Shown: positions 1 through 12,258, counted from the stretch's first letter. The stretch is DNA of 64,000 bases from Spongospora subterranea (GCA_900404475.1 OUQQ01000013.1:21991-85990), one strand, 5' to 3'. Made by a program: numbers and translations. Notes: generated from the letters alone by a model not told the origin.

Positions 1-892
1 TTACCGCAGGTTGCCAGTATATTGTCGCACACCAGCTGTGTCGACTCGCATAAACGGATTGAACAGCAATTCTTCACGAACGGTAGATGGAACTGTTGTC
101 TCACCTCTCTGACGACAATTGACTGCCCATTCCAGCTTGGACTTTACGTCCTGGTTGTCCGGTTCGACTGCATGAGCGAAATTCAAATTACTGACCGTAT
201 ATTCATGACCACAATATATCTCGGTGTCTGGCGATAACTCAGCTACCTAATACAAGAAACTGATTTCCAGGGCGGTGCTGGACGAGCGCGAGAATCCCCG
301 TACCCTGGATAGGTTTTGATGCATATCGTCAGGTCCTCCTTCTGCAAAGAAAAGTTATTTACATTATAAACAGACGCCGACACAGGCTCTGACCGAAAAA
401 CCTGCCACATCCAGCAATGAACAGAGTGTCACCAGTGAATAAACAATGGCGACCATGATATCCAGCCAGATACATTACATGGCCCATTGTATGGCAAGGC
501 GTTGATAAAACCCTAACCTGAATCAATCCTAGACTGAACCGATCCCCCTCTGAGACTTCCTTATTGGAATAGGGGACCTTGTCGCCGGCCCCGCCATATA
601 TTACCGCTTCCGGGTAGTTTTCGTGGAAAAACTCATTTCCCATCGAGTGATCGGCGTGTTTATGCGTGGTCCATATTTGTGTAGGAATGGGAAGCTTGTT
701 GTCGCTACAATAGGATAAAACGGCGGCGGGTTCGGCGGGATCAACGACAGCCGTCATGCGGGTCTGACGATCCACAACCAGATAGCAGAGATTATCCTCC
801 AAAATCGGAATGGGAATCACCTCCATCTTCTGAACCGCATCAGACGTCAGCAAGCGCCGCTGAGCTGTTTTGAAGAAATTACGAATGAACAT
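1..892 (-). CDS. Hydroxyacylglutathione hydrolase (glyoxalase II), 3' end beyond the window
   Basis: This metallo-beta-lactamase-fold enzyme hydrolyses S-D-lactoylglutathione to D-lactate and glutathione, the second step of methylglyoxal detoxification. The metal-binding motif THKHADHSMGN is visible, followed by the TGDTLFIAGCGRFFEG segment. Three exons can be joined in frame: 892-394, 341-304 and 246-5. The introns are 52 and 57 nt with GT-AG ends. The last exon gives YCGHEYTVSNLNFAHAVEP and then the conserved PTVPST / NPFMRV region. At position 4 the sequence CTGCG|GTAA looks like another donor, so the final exon probably lies left of the window; an alternative reading is a stop at 1-3. The chosen Met (892) gives a basic N-terminus (MFIRNFFKTAQRR) that could target mitochondria. 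An upstream in-frame Met exists at 979. Confidence 0.92.
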
Positions 893-1154
893 GACTGCTG
901 GGACCCCTTTTACTGAATTATCACTGGGTTGCGCAACACGGAACTTGTGAAACGACAATGAAACAAGGGAATACAGCACCGTTAAAATGGGGGGTAATAC
1001 TGTCGTGCTGTGTAGTCACTGATCGTATTGAAATGGCGAACGTAACATAAGGGCACTTGGACGGGGAGTTTTCGTATCTGATGATTCATTCAATATGGGT
1101 TTTTATGGGCCTGTTGTGAGGTGCGGAATGCAGCAAGGATTTTAAAAAGCAGAG

Positions 1155-1625
1155 TCAATCAATCCATGACTTTTTTCGCTGGATCAAGGCCGTACAGAAA
1201 GCAATCATCTTCAACATCATGGTCATCCGTATTGCTGGAGTTGATCCACCCAGTCCATGAATGTGTTCATCTAATGAGGCGATTAGCAACATCTTTAACT
1301 TTTTCTTTGCAGCAGCGGCATCCAGGCCCAATTCATACGCTTCGCTGGCCATCAATATGAAAGCCTAAACGCCTGCAGAACAACCGTGTATGATGGCTTC
1401 AAGCAATGCGTGACGCTCTGCATGGTCTTGTTCAATAGCTGTTGTTGGTGCGGGATCGTACAGATAACCCTGTGCTCAGTGGTGATCATAACCTGGAAAC
1501 GTGGCGATGAATGTGACGTTCGCCATGTGATATGTTTCACAGCAGGTGTTGTTGTTGCTACACAGTCGCGTCATGCAGTACACATCTCTGTATTCGGCAA
1601 CGTAATCGATTCCATAAAATGTTCG
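1155..1625 (-). pseudogene. Interrupted open frame, possible decayed or spliced gene
   Basis: One minus-strand frame reads protein-like sequence from about 1625 down to 1155 (FYGIDYVAEYRDVYCMTRL, then GYLYDPAPTTAIEQDHAERH, then ASEAYELGLDAAAAKKKLKM). It is broken by one TGA and one TAG that stay in the same frame. No good pair of splice sites removes both stops while keeping frame. It could be a pseudogene, a gene whose introns I cannot place, or chance. I recognise no family. It lies in the 5' flank of the SPATA20-like gene, on the opposite strand. Confidence 0.22.
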
Positions 1626-1818
1626 CTGGAGCGATAAGTCAAATTAAATGGATCAATATTGATGCGGAATGTTCATATGATCGAGTCGTTCGTGACCGAT
1701 CATGGATTTCCTACGGCGATCATTATCTTCTGGATCGCGACTGCGGGTGTAGTCTGAGGTCGTCATCATTGCGAGGTTCTTTCGTGGTTTCGGCCTGCAT
1801 CGGTCCTGTATACGAGCA

Positions 1819-4800
1819 ATGTCTAGCTCATCGTCGTCGTCGTCTGGTCCAGGAGTGACACCCTATAGCGCATCTAATTCACTATCGTCTTGCACCAGTA
1901 GCCCATATCTCTTAGCGCATGCACAGAACCCGGTCCATTGGTTTCCCTGGAGCAAAGAAGCTCATGATTTAGCCAAAGCTCAGCAAAAACCGTAATCAGC
2001 ACCAAAAATTGTCCCCCCATATATATTACTGTTTTTGGACTTCTAGTTTTCTTAGCGAAATATGTTCACTTGTTGCCGGGCAGACATAATGGTTTGACAT
2101 TTTCAGTAGTGAAAGGTGTTGTCTGGCGAACTGTATTTTTAAGTTTGAAATCTTTGCTGATGGATGGGCTGTAATTTCGAGAATGTGTTCAGGATATTTT
2201 TATCAATTGGGTATTCATCGTGTCATTGGTGTCACGTTATGGAACGGGAATCCTTCGAGAATGACCGAATCGCCAAACGTATGTTACGGTTCAGTCAGTT
2301 GAAAGTACGTTGTAGATAAAAAGTTCTGCAGTAATGAACAAGTATTTCATTAATATCAAAGTGGATAAAGAGGAACGGCCGGATATCGATCGCGTCTATA
2401 TGAGCTATGTTCAGGTCTTTCAACTTTGCGAATAATATATCAATGAGCAATAACGATGACCGTTTTTTACTTTTATAGGCGACGACTGGTTCAGGAGGAT
2501 GGTATTGTATTGAACGCGAATGCTAACTCAATTCTCACGTGTTCGCTAGGCCGTTGAGCGTCTTTCTTACACCGGAGTTGCATCCCTTTCTTGGCGGAAC
2601 GTATATGCCACCCGATGATAGTCGAGGGCAGACAGGATTTTCCACGATATTGGAACGCGTCCACGAATTTTGGCAACGTGTAAGCTAACTTGGTTGGGTG
2701 TTTGTCATCGAACCTCAATTTCACCTTTAATCAACTGATAATCAACTCCTTTGATGGTTTCCCACAGGATTCATCAACGATTGAAGGGAAAGCTCGTAGT
2801 GTCCTGAATTTGTTGAAAACCAATATTGATGGGCAAGGAGACAACTCGGCCACCGTCTCGCCAGTTTCGGATGATATGACGAAACAAGTAGCTCTACGCT
2901 TGTTTAATCAGTTCAACCTCAAATTTGATAGGACTCTTGGAGGTTTCAGGTCACAATAACATTCTTAGTTTCGTTTCCATCAAAAGCTTGCCCTCATTTT
3001 TTAATTTTCTAGTCGAGCTCCTAAGTTTCCTCGTCCCGCGGAGCTTCAAAGTTTGTTTACGTTGGGCATTTCTGGACTTCTAGACGACTCCGACAGCCGA
3101 TCCTGCTTGGAGATGGCACTTTATTCAATGAAGATGATGGCACAAGGCGGAATCCATGACCATATCGGAGGCGGATTTTGTCGGGTAAGATTCAGGTTCT
3201 GGAAGATGTTTAATGCTGAACTGTAGTTCCGTGCAGTATTCCGTTGATGAATTCTGGCATGTGCCACAGTAAGCTTTTTCAGTTTTTTTGAAGCGATTCC
3301 TCTTACAGTAGGTTTTCAGCTTCGAGAAGATGCTTTACGATAATGCGCAGCTCTTGCAATGTTTTGCATCCGCTTATCAGATAACGCATGACCAGTTTTA
3401 TGCCGACATCGCAAGCAATATCTACGATTATGTAAGACGCGCTAAGAGATGTAGTGTAGTTCCATTGACGAGCAACGCTCAGATTATGCGGGATATGTGC
3501 CATGAATCTGGAGGATTTTATTCGGCACAGGACGCCGATAGTTTGCCAGACTTCAATGCTACCCATCCGGTACCGGCATTGTAGTCGTTGAAGCAATACT
3601 GACGTTTGGCAATAGAAAGAAGGCGCATACTATGTATTGAGTAAATCCGAAATCATGAATGTTCTCGGAGTTGATGCAGGCAATATATTCTGCTATCATT
3701 TCCGAATCAAAGTCAGTCGTAAACTTGTCGCCCTAATGAAGCGTTACCTAATGAAGCGTTAAATTTGTAAGGACAGGAAAATGGAAATTGTGATTTGTCG
3801 CCTCGCAGTGATCCACATGGTGAATTCATTGGTCTCAATATACCAATTGAGACAGGTAATAACCCAAACTTGACCACTGCTGAACATTTCAACAAGGGCC
3901 AGGTTAGGACTCGTTTATATCCAGAAATAATATCTGATACTCGGGTCAGGACGAAATAGAAAGCATTCTTTTGGAATCCAGAAGAAAATTGTTAAGTTAC
4001 CGTCGGGAGGCACGCCCGACACCACTGCTTGACGATAAGATCATAACATCGTGGTATGTACATAGGACTGCATTGATGATTTAGCAACATGTTTGTTAGG
4101 AACGGGATGATGATATCAGCAATGGCACAATGCCACATGGCATTTGCGTATAGCAACTGCACCAATAAGCGTGATTATCTAACGGCAAGTTTACGTGTAC
4201 AGTCTTCAAGCCGGTTTAATGCTCTGTACAGGCTGCTCAAAACGGCATGAATGTGCTGAAACAATACTTGGTAAAAACAGACGACTCCGGTAGTTTAACC
4301 CTCTATCGTAGCATACGGTTTTTCGCCGGCAATGAACCGAGTAGCGCGCCCGGTAAACATATGGCTGATCCCGAACGTAATCTCAATCATGCGCAGGACA
4401 TGTCCTTGGGCCTTTCGGCTTCGCCGATGATTACGCTTTTACCATTGCAGCATCCTTGGATTTATATCAGGCCTCAGGCGAGTTTAGGAATGTTGAATTC
4501 GCTACTGCTTTACAATCAATAATGGATTGTAAATTCAAACGAAACAACAGGTGAAATCCTGCACGGATCTATGTTAATTCCGGCATTCATGTGATATCGA
4601 TCTAGCTATCTTAGCAGTGACCCTAGCGACGATCGGAGTGTAATTTTACAGGTTCCTGAGATATCGGATGGGGCGGAACCGTCACCTAACACAATTGCCC
4701 TAAGTAACCTTGCTCGCCTCGGTACAATTTTTGAAAACGAACGCGATTACTTTAAAGCAGCGAGGTAAACAATATGTGTGCAACCATATGCAGCAAAGAT

Positions 4801-5323
4801 CAATGTTTCCTCTTAGTGCCTTATGGTTTTGGGCCCAACCAGTTGCCTCTGAAACTCCAAGTGCGCTTCCTCTTTTAGTCGCCAACAGCATTATGTTTGC
4901 TGGCGGGACAGCCTCGGGAATCAAAATCGTCGTTTTAGGGTCATCAAGGGAGGATCCCAATGTTAAGGTAGTGGATGTTAATGTTCAAGATTTTTTGATA
5001 GCTAATTCTCCATGTCTGGAGGCTTTCCTATGCGAGGCTCATCGTCGATATATGCCGTCGAAGACAGTACTTCTCATCACCTCCCAGGAGGCACACGATT
5101 ATTTCTCGAAGTTTAACAGTACCGTCCAAGTATACCATAGGTCAAAGTTACAGACTGTGATACCGTAATAACACTTGTTCAGGGATTACGTTGGCCTCCA
5201 ACAGAAGGGAGAGCATCATGTCATGTTTGTGCTGCCTTTGTTTGCCGCCCGCCGATCTCCGACGTCCAAGACCTAGCAGAGACGCTAAACACCCTTGGTG
5301 CCGGAAACCCGTTCGCTATTTAA
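1819..5323 (+). CDS. SPATA20-like protein (DUF255 thioredoxin-like plus six-hairpin domain)
   Basis: This is the YyaL/SPATA20 family: an N-terminal thioredoxin-like domain joined to an alpha/alpha six-hairpin glycosidase-like domain. Its biochemical role is uncertain. The start at 1819 gives a poly-Ser leader followed by the family hallmarks [18 protein letters not shown], then [17 protein letters not shown] with the CxxC-like redox site, [15 protein letters not shown] and [10 protein letters not shown]. Later exons carry [38 protein letters not shown], a DPHGEF segment, [16 protein letters not shown] and [18 protein letters not shown]. The C-terminus, around [16 protein letters not shown], ends at TAA 5321-5323. 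There are many introns of about 50-60 nt. One intron near 3735 contains a 15-bp tandem duplication. It is tail-to-tail with the CTF18 gene. Confidence 0.93.
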
Positions 5324-5443
5324 TGAAAGCCTTCAAAATGAGTTTCACATTGATGGTACTAAACTCTGGAAGTTTTAAACCCTATCACGGGCCCTCAACA
5401 AACACTACTTCGGACAGGACGGTCGTACACAAAATACACTGCT

Positions 5444-8400
5444 TTAACTAAAAAATACTTCGATGGGAACAGGTCGGCGTACAGCCTGAGAAAAACCTTC
5501 CTGATGCCGGAATCGGATAGGAGGTAAAACCGATTGATTCGTCTTGTTACCCCCAACATGGAAACTCCCTTGCCAGCCCAGTTTGACCTCAGCCGCATCC
5601 TAGAAATCTCCGTCAATGTTTCACTCATGAACAACCTCAGAAGAATTAAACCGGTCCCTGCGGGGCGACTTCCTTAGCGGGTTGACTGATGGAATGCATA
5701 GTCGTAGATAAGCAACGAGAAATTCGCTCAACCCAAACCTATAAAATTAAATTAAGCATCATTAACAGGCAGTATTATCACATACCAGCGGCATCGAGTG
5801 CTGAGCTTTTTGCCCATCCGCCATAGAATATGTACAGAGCACAGCAATATTTGGTTGAAGTTCCTTTGTGACCTGGAAACATGTGATTAAAGGTCCACAA
5901 TGAAACGCAAAAGCCCAGTACCAGTCCTTTGTCGACATCAGAAACAGGTGAGTAATCTAGGTGGTAGAATTTCATTACATCAGCGACACGAGAAACCATT
6001 TTGTCATCCTCTTTGTTGACGAATGACGCCTCGCCTCTTAAACACCTATCAACGTTGTTGACGAATAATTTCTCTTTTTAGTTTGTCAGTATACCTGGGG
6101 GCAATGATCTTATGAAGGTAAGGAATAAGATAGGTGATTACAATCGCCTCAGAAAATCGTCTTCCGATTCCAGACATAAACTGTTGAATTATATCCCTGG
6201 AGATAACAATTGTAGATACTTCGCCGAATAGAGAAAATCATCATACTTATGCTCGGAAAGGCTTTTGAACTGATCAAAAGACTGCTTAGATGGACGCAAT
6301 TTAGGGACCTAAAAAACTGTTAACTGAGCATCACACCGGAGGCGTCATGTGTTACGTGGCGAACGCTGCAATTATAATTCACGGCTCCTGAAGGCTGTTA
6401 TGTTAGGAATGCACGCGGCTAAATAATTGATATTACCGGCAATAAGCGCCGAATAACGCGACATTGAAAAGTGTTGTCGGTTGAATATTTGATGCGTAAG
6501 GACATCGACGACGCTGAACCATTCTGAAACCGACTGCGTCTATAGAAATGAACACATCAAATGGAAACCATAACGAACCGAAAGCTATATCTGAATGCGT
6601 ACCTTCACCAGAGTCGGATCAGAATAAGGAATATCGACATAATGCTCGAACAAAGCCTCAACAATACGAGTCGCGTCTTTATGTGCTGAAAATCCATCCA
6701 TAATTTCTATCAATTTCCCGCCCTGCGAAGAATTCAGAACGAAGATCACGTAGATTTCAGATTCTTACACGAATAAATATTGATTTTAAAATATCAGCCT
6801 GATTTGATGACAGATCCTTGAAATTATTGCATAATGATAACGCATCTTTGTACGAAATCCTTGAGCATTGAGATAACCGCGCTAATCCAATATAAGGGGC
6901 ATGCGTAGATGTCGACTGCAACAGTTGATACCATTGGCGGCCATGAACTGCATTGTTTGCAAAACGGAGCGAAGATCATTGCGCGATTGCTCGCATATAT
7001 AGCGAAGTGCTGCGCCTTCGAGTTGCAAATTGTCGCTGGTACATATTTGCGATATTCGTTGCTGGAGCGCCAATGATGTTGGCTGTGTGAAACTAAGGTT
7101 TTCGAAGTTTAAACAGTGATGGTACGAATGCGGTCCAGTACTACGTGTATACAAGAGCGACCGCTCTTAGCGGCCGTAATGACTTCGCATACCTATTTGT
7201 AGGCAAACTCAGGCGATTGTTTTTGCGTCATCAGGTTGCTTTGATTATTACAGATCGTTACAGATGCAAATAATAGGTCGTTTTAAAATGCCAATTGCTG
7301 CTTTAGAACGACGAGGTGCCAATGAAACGTTGTCGTTAACAATGTCAATAACGCAGCGTATGGCGTTAGCGTCATCAACACCTGGGAAAATAGAAGCAGT
7401 TAACAGACAAAACATGCACAGACGTGCTTACATTGCGAATGTAAAACGTACCATCGATTTCGTCCAGAATAACTAAATTAGGTTTTTTGGATCCCAGCAA
7501 CGACTGCATCGTCACTGCGCGAATAATTTTAGTTCGCAATGTAGTCGCTGACCTGATTCGTGTTTCAATAATTTAGCATTATCGATCTGATAGGTGCTAT
7601 GTACCTATCATCGCTAGCGTTGATTTCCGTCACGTTATACCCAGCTGGAAGGTAGGATTCAGAACCCCACATACTGGAAACATTAAATATACCATGTCGT
7701 GCAACAGCATGAGCTAGTGTAGTCTTGCCACTCCCAGGTGGACCAGCCAAGAGCAATACACGAGGATACGGACGGTGATCATCCTGTTTCTGGTCCGGCG
7801 CGCGCTCTTTGCCGGGATTGAACGGAATCCATGGCGCTGGACGAGCCTAATCATTGGCGATTAGCAAACGGTAGATCAACAAACAACACTACCCTCTTGT
7901 TCGGAAACGATCTAGAATTAAAAGGATGCTGTGATACTTTAACTTCTGGTTGTTTCCGTCGGGCAGCAGGTTGGCGTCCGAACACAATCGGATCCCATGC
8001 TTGAACCCATTGCAAAACCTCGCGGTTGATACGCTATTTCACCTTTTGAAAACAGTAAAACACATCAACTCACAAGAGGTACCGAGTCACTGAGTAGATC
8101 GATGAAAGAATTTGGCGAATATTTGTCAACCCAAAGTTTAGGACGAATCGTTGCCGTTTCTGTAAAAGCGAGACAATGTTGGTAGGCCTTCAAAAATATT
8201 GGTAGAACACAAATACCGTCTATGTGACGTTTTCTTGAAGCAGCAATTTCTTCGCTTTCCTGATTCTCGGCCATTAGCTCTGCCACGAGTGCAAGACTTG
8301 CCTCTTCCGCTCGATTCAGAGCTTCTACCCTCTAAGTTGTATCAAGCAGACAGATCTTTAAACTACCCGTACTTTCGTCACAAAGTAATTACCTTGATTT

Positions 8401-9535
8401 CTAGCTTCTCGTATAATGCGGCAATTGGTTCAGCCAAGAAATTTGCTTCTCGTAAATGCTTGCGAGACGAATTCTGAATTCTGGCGGCGTATTGGTCCGG
8501 AGTTGATGTGAGAAGATAAAGACGGGTCTCTACGGTGAAAATGGAATAAACTGAGATTGTTGAAGCTGAAACAATACCCTGGCCACTACAGGTTCTGGAT
8601 GATGTTAGCGTCAAGAAATTATTCGTCCCGGGCAGTCGCTTTAACGAGGCGAACGAGCGCTCACTGAACAACCATTCATAATTACCATCTGAAGGGACCA
8701 TTTTGATACACGATGTGTCACGGAAAAGACAATCGAAGTGATGAAGCGAGGTTGCCCCGATTGTGGCGCTGATTAGCAAACGAGTTCCCAGTATCGTTGC
8801 TGACATTTGCGATAAGCCAATCTCTCTCATGGTCATTGCCTCCGTCAAAGCCATCAACGTCATTGCAAATTATATCAGGAACATTCTGCCTGGTAGCAGT
8901 TCTGCCTTCCAACCCCGAACTCGTTGTAGCGCTTGTGGCTAAATTAACTCCTGTCTTTACAGAAGATTTCGCCACCAGACATGACTTTTGTTCTGGCGAA
9001 CGGAAATCAAGCCGTTTTCCCTTCCGCGGAGGAGTTTTTGGTGCGCCTGCAATTGACGATTAGAGAGCTGATATCATGTGTACTGGAAAGAGCTGATAAA
9101 CATTTGATAGAGTTATACGAGAGCGACAACGGTGTCTTTAAGGTGACGTAAAAGAGGCCTCAAGTGATGAAATGCAGCCGATGAAACGGTAACAAAGTCG
9201 CACAGCAAAGCTACTACTGTTGCTAACGACAGTCACGACGTTACGATTACGCATATCATCACCTTCAAGGAACAAAAAAAATACAGTGACGATCTAGTGA
9301 GTGAAGTGTAAATTACCTGTTATAGGACAGTGCTCATTGAGAAGTTGTTCCAGCTCCTCGTCCGACCCAGGAGGCGCTGTCAACCCAGAATGAGCATCTT
9401 CAGCGACACAACGTCAGGAGGGATTCGGAGGGTACCTCGTGATTCGGTACTACCTGGAACGGGGCAGATCTCCATCATTAACTGGTCCATATCTTCGTCA
9501 TATGCATCGAACATCCCTGGATCCTCATCCTCCAT
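5444..9535 (-). CDS. CTF18: CTF18, alternative clamp-loader large subunit
   Basis: This is the AAA+ large subunit of the CTF18-RFC complex, which loads PCNA and supports sister-chromatid cohesion and replication-checkpoint signalling in the nucleus. The first exon (9535 down) encodes an acidic start ([20 protein letters not shown]). Diagnostic blocks follow in order: [20 protein letters not shown]; Walker [24 protein letters not shown]; Walker [12 protein letters not shown]; a lid segment ending [15 protein letters not shown]; and the family-specific C-terminal tail [20 protein letters not shown], which binds Dcc1/Ctf8 in known homologues. The stop is TAA at 5444-5446 on the reverse strand. 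Exon borders in the 5.7-6.8 kb part are not resolved. The gene starts only about 170 bp beyond the end of the upstream p24 gene, on the same strand. Confidence 0.92.
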
Positions 9536-9704
9536 TATGTCACTGCGAATTTATGTACGGAGTGGTTGTTCTGCTAACGAGGTCGCCCTGAAAAATCCGT
9601 TGATCTCGCGGATAAAGATCGCACAGTCAGTGGAGAGCCATCAATACAGATGTGAAAAGTGGGTTGATGTATTTGGAAAAACAGTGTTAAAAGTCGGTTT
9701 GGAA

Positions 9705-10668
9705 TCAGACTCGTCGGCGGGTTCCGGCGTCAGCAAACCAGGACCGGATGAAGTAAATTTGAAGAACATTGAGGGAAACAAACGATAACGCTTCAATAAT
9801 GGCGAGCAGCTGCACACGGTAATTGGTGTTTTCTTGAGCTAAAATTTCATGAAATTAAATTGCTGCAGAACTTTTAGTGAAAGGTGGACCGTACTATCGC
9901 GATGAATTTGTTCGCGAACTCTGAGAGCGTGTTGCTGTCGTACAATACCGTCCATATCTTCAGAAACCTAGGCCAAATATTATGATGATCAGCCAGCAAA
10001 CAAACCAAATAAATTGTTTTAACCTTGATAACACTGTCGACAACGGGACCCAGATGCTCGAGCTTCGCATTTTCCAAAGTCGATTTGATGTTAGATTCAC
10101 CTTTGATGGAAAGCCTGCAACAATTCAATCTTTGCAAAAGGCGATAACCGATATATTACGTGTAAGTTTTTGGCGTGTACCGAGACATAATGTTGTCGAT
10201 GCAGATAGAATGGACCCCACTAACGGGGATCTTGATCTTGACTAGACCGAGTTTATCATTATTTGCGGCATCTGCACGGTTAAAAAACTCCATCTAGACC
10301 AAATCGGTGACAATTGTGTTGATACAATGGCACCTGACATATACCTTATCATATAGTGTATTCTGAGGACCATTAATTACAACCCTGACGTCTAGCAATC
10401 CTCCTCTGTTCACTTCGTACTTCATTTCGAAATCATGTCCAGCCTCGTAATGTTCATAGACACAATCTAATTAGTGAATCAGCGACTATATGCGATTGGG
10501 CTAGAAAGTCATAAAGAAAACACAGATTTGTGCATAGAGAATAGAGCGACCTTCAGATTTAGGTTCAACAACAAGAGTCCACGTATGGAATCCTCCCCCA
10601 GTTCCAGACACAGCAACAAAAAAGGACAGGAACGTTAACGCCCAACAAGCTCTAATAACTTCCAGCAT
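9705..10668 (-). CDS. p24/TMED family cargo receptor (first copy)
   Basis: p24 proteins are type I membrane proteins of COPI/COPII vesicles that sort GPI-anchored and other secretory cargo between ER and Golgi. The first exon encodes a signal peptide (MLEVIRACWALTFLSFFVAV). The next gives a GOLD-domain core (CVYEHYEAGHDFEMKYEV, NRGGLLDVRVVINGPQ). Later exons give the coiled segment GIVRQQHALRVREQIHRDST, ENTNYRVQLLAIIEAL running into the transmembrane segment, and a short basic cytosolic tail ending GTRRRV with TGA at 9705-9707 on the reverse strand. Exon order and reading frames fit the family. It precedes the CTF18 gene on the same strand. A second p24 gene lies at 28.2 kb. Confidence 0.87.
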
Positions 10669-11032
10669 TGGGTCGTCGAGAGTATTGATTTAAGCGAATT
10701 GGCGAAGGTGTACTGTATGTGTCCTTGTTCTTGTGCGGCGGGCCTACTGTACATATGGATGCGCAACCAGTTGACGAGAGAGGGCGTAACAGGACGATGC
10801 TACATTGCGACAGCCGACCAACCGCCCCGCATGACTTGCCGAAAGCGGCTGCACAAATGACTATTGCCACGACAGTAGTTTTATTATGACCATGGAGTAC
10901 TTGAACCTGACTCTATTCAACTTGTCGCTGACCAAGAGGCCAGAGTTCGATCGCCAGGCATGCGCCCAGGATTAGCAAATGTTTGAAGTCCAGCTTCGGC
11001 TGCTCTGAATTCTGAAGTCACGCTCGCAATCA

Positions 11033-11220
11033 TGTGTCCTACTTTCACATCGTCGCAGATGCGGGATATGCAATCGACGTGTGTCCTACTTTCACATCGT
11101 CGCAAATGCGGGATATGCAATCGACATGTGTCCTACTTTCACATCGTCGCAAATGCGGGATATGCAATCGACATGTGTCCTACTTTCACATCGTGGCAGA
11201 TGCGGGATATGCGATGGATA
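11033..11220. repeat. 47-bp tandem repeat, four copies
   Basis: Four contiguous units start at 11033, 11080, 11127 and 11174, each beginning TGTGTCCTACTTTCACATCG. The first three differ at one or two bases; the fourth diverges near its end. The 47-bp length is not a multiple of three, so open frames running through it shift frame at each unit and are unlikely to be selected coding sequence. It sits in the gene-poor island upstream of the p24 gene. Confidence 0.97.
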
Positions 11221-11633
11221 TTAGCAGAAGGACTGAAGATTACATTGTAGACATTTGTGCCAAATGTCAAGGCGAGGGATTTAAATATTCATCACACACG
11301 AGGTCAGGACAGATCTGGACAATGAAGACAAAATGGAGCATCTGAGAGCATGATCAATTATTGTGTTGTTTCCATTACAACGAGTAACTAGCGGGACTGT
11401 TTATCGTCAAGAAACCCAGCTGGGACATTAACGGAAGGGATAGATATAGGGAGATCACCGTGTTTTCAATCATCTATTTTTGACCACTATTAGATTCCAT
11501 GAATGAAAGAAAAAGAGGCAAACACACAATCTCAAAATAGGATTAGACTGAGAATACCCCATATCTCCATATACCAATAGAGAACCGCACACAATTGGCC
11601 TGACCACAACCTTATCTGGCGATATTCCAGGAA

Positions 11634-11849
11634 TCAAAACACATTTCTGTATTGATTAGATAAAGCACTATTTTGAGTCGAATAAATTGTTTCCACTTCT
11701 GCAGTTGAAGACGACGCAGTGGTAAAATCGCTCGCGGCGCGCGTTAGAAAAGTACTCATCACCCAAGATACTAATGTGGATGATGCAATTTCCCACAGCG
11801 AGTCATTAGATGCTATACTAACTGCATCACTGTCAGCTGGTGTGTGCAT
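11634..11849 (-). CDS. Short Ser/Thr-rich ORF, doubtful
   Basis: An uninterrupted frame of 71 codons rich in Ser, Thr and Ala begins at a Met codon. I recognise no domain. No convincing flanking exons are visible, and it lies between a tandem array and an inverted-repeat cluster, so chance or decayed sequence is quite possible. Confidence 0.2.
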   Translation of the reverse strand: MHTPADSDAVSIASNDSLWEIASSTLVSWVMSTFLTRAASDFTTASSSTAEVETIYSTQNSALSNQYRNVF

Positions 11850-11904
11850 GACGATCTACCTTTATAACAGATATTTACTCTAGTATGCCCAGAATAACTA
11901 ATAT

Positions 11905-12258
11905 AGTCAGGCATTGTCGTAACATGGCGCAATCAAAAACAAAATTTCAGGACGTTGCGGGGGAAGCAGATGATGAGCAACATTCACACAACATCGCCGA
12001 TGCCAACTCTGACGAAAGCGATATTCAATATCAAATGACCGTTTGGCCAGAGTCTTCTCAGCTCCTGGAGCCCAAAGTCAACCATTTGTCTTGGTCAGCA
12101 ACAACAACGGTAAAATAATCATCACCAGCGGAAAACGAGTAATCGTTGTCGCTTTCGCCAGAGTTAAAATCGGCGATGTTGTGTGAAATTTGCTCATCAG
12201 CTCCTTCCTCCGCAACGTGCTGAAATTTTGTTTTTTTATTGCGCCATGTTACGGCAAT
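11905..12258. repeat. Inverted duplication of a coding-like fragment (about 115-bp arms)
   Basis: The plus strand at about 11907-12020 encodes TKFQDVAGEADDEQHSHNIAD. The minus strand at about 12256-12145 encodes the related TKFQHVAEEGADEQISHNIAD. Both arms are preceded by CGTAACATGGCGCAAT. The arms face each other around a unique centre of about 120 bp. They look like two diverged copies of one acidic N-terminal fragment, joined head-to-head or folded back by a rearrangement. Confidence 0.75.

Noticed and set aside
1764..1990. Minus-strand acidic frame ([14 protein letters not shown]) as the N-terminus of a gene
   Set aside because: It is the complement of the poly-Ser leader and family-conserved N-terminus of the SPATA20-like protein on the plus strand.
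9330..9788. 152-codon plus-strand frame
   Set aside because: It runs opposite the CTF18 first exons and the p24 C-terminal exon, both of which are supported by family motifs.
11033..11220. CRISPR array
   Set aside because: The units are contiguous without spacers, and the genome is eukaryotic.
11032..11345. Plus-strand frames through the 47-bp array, one with a CAKCQGEG zinc-finger-like end
   Set aside because: The repeat unit shifts frame at every copy, and no J domain or further CxxC pairs follow.
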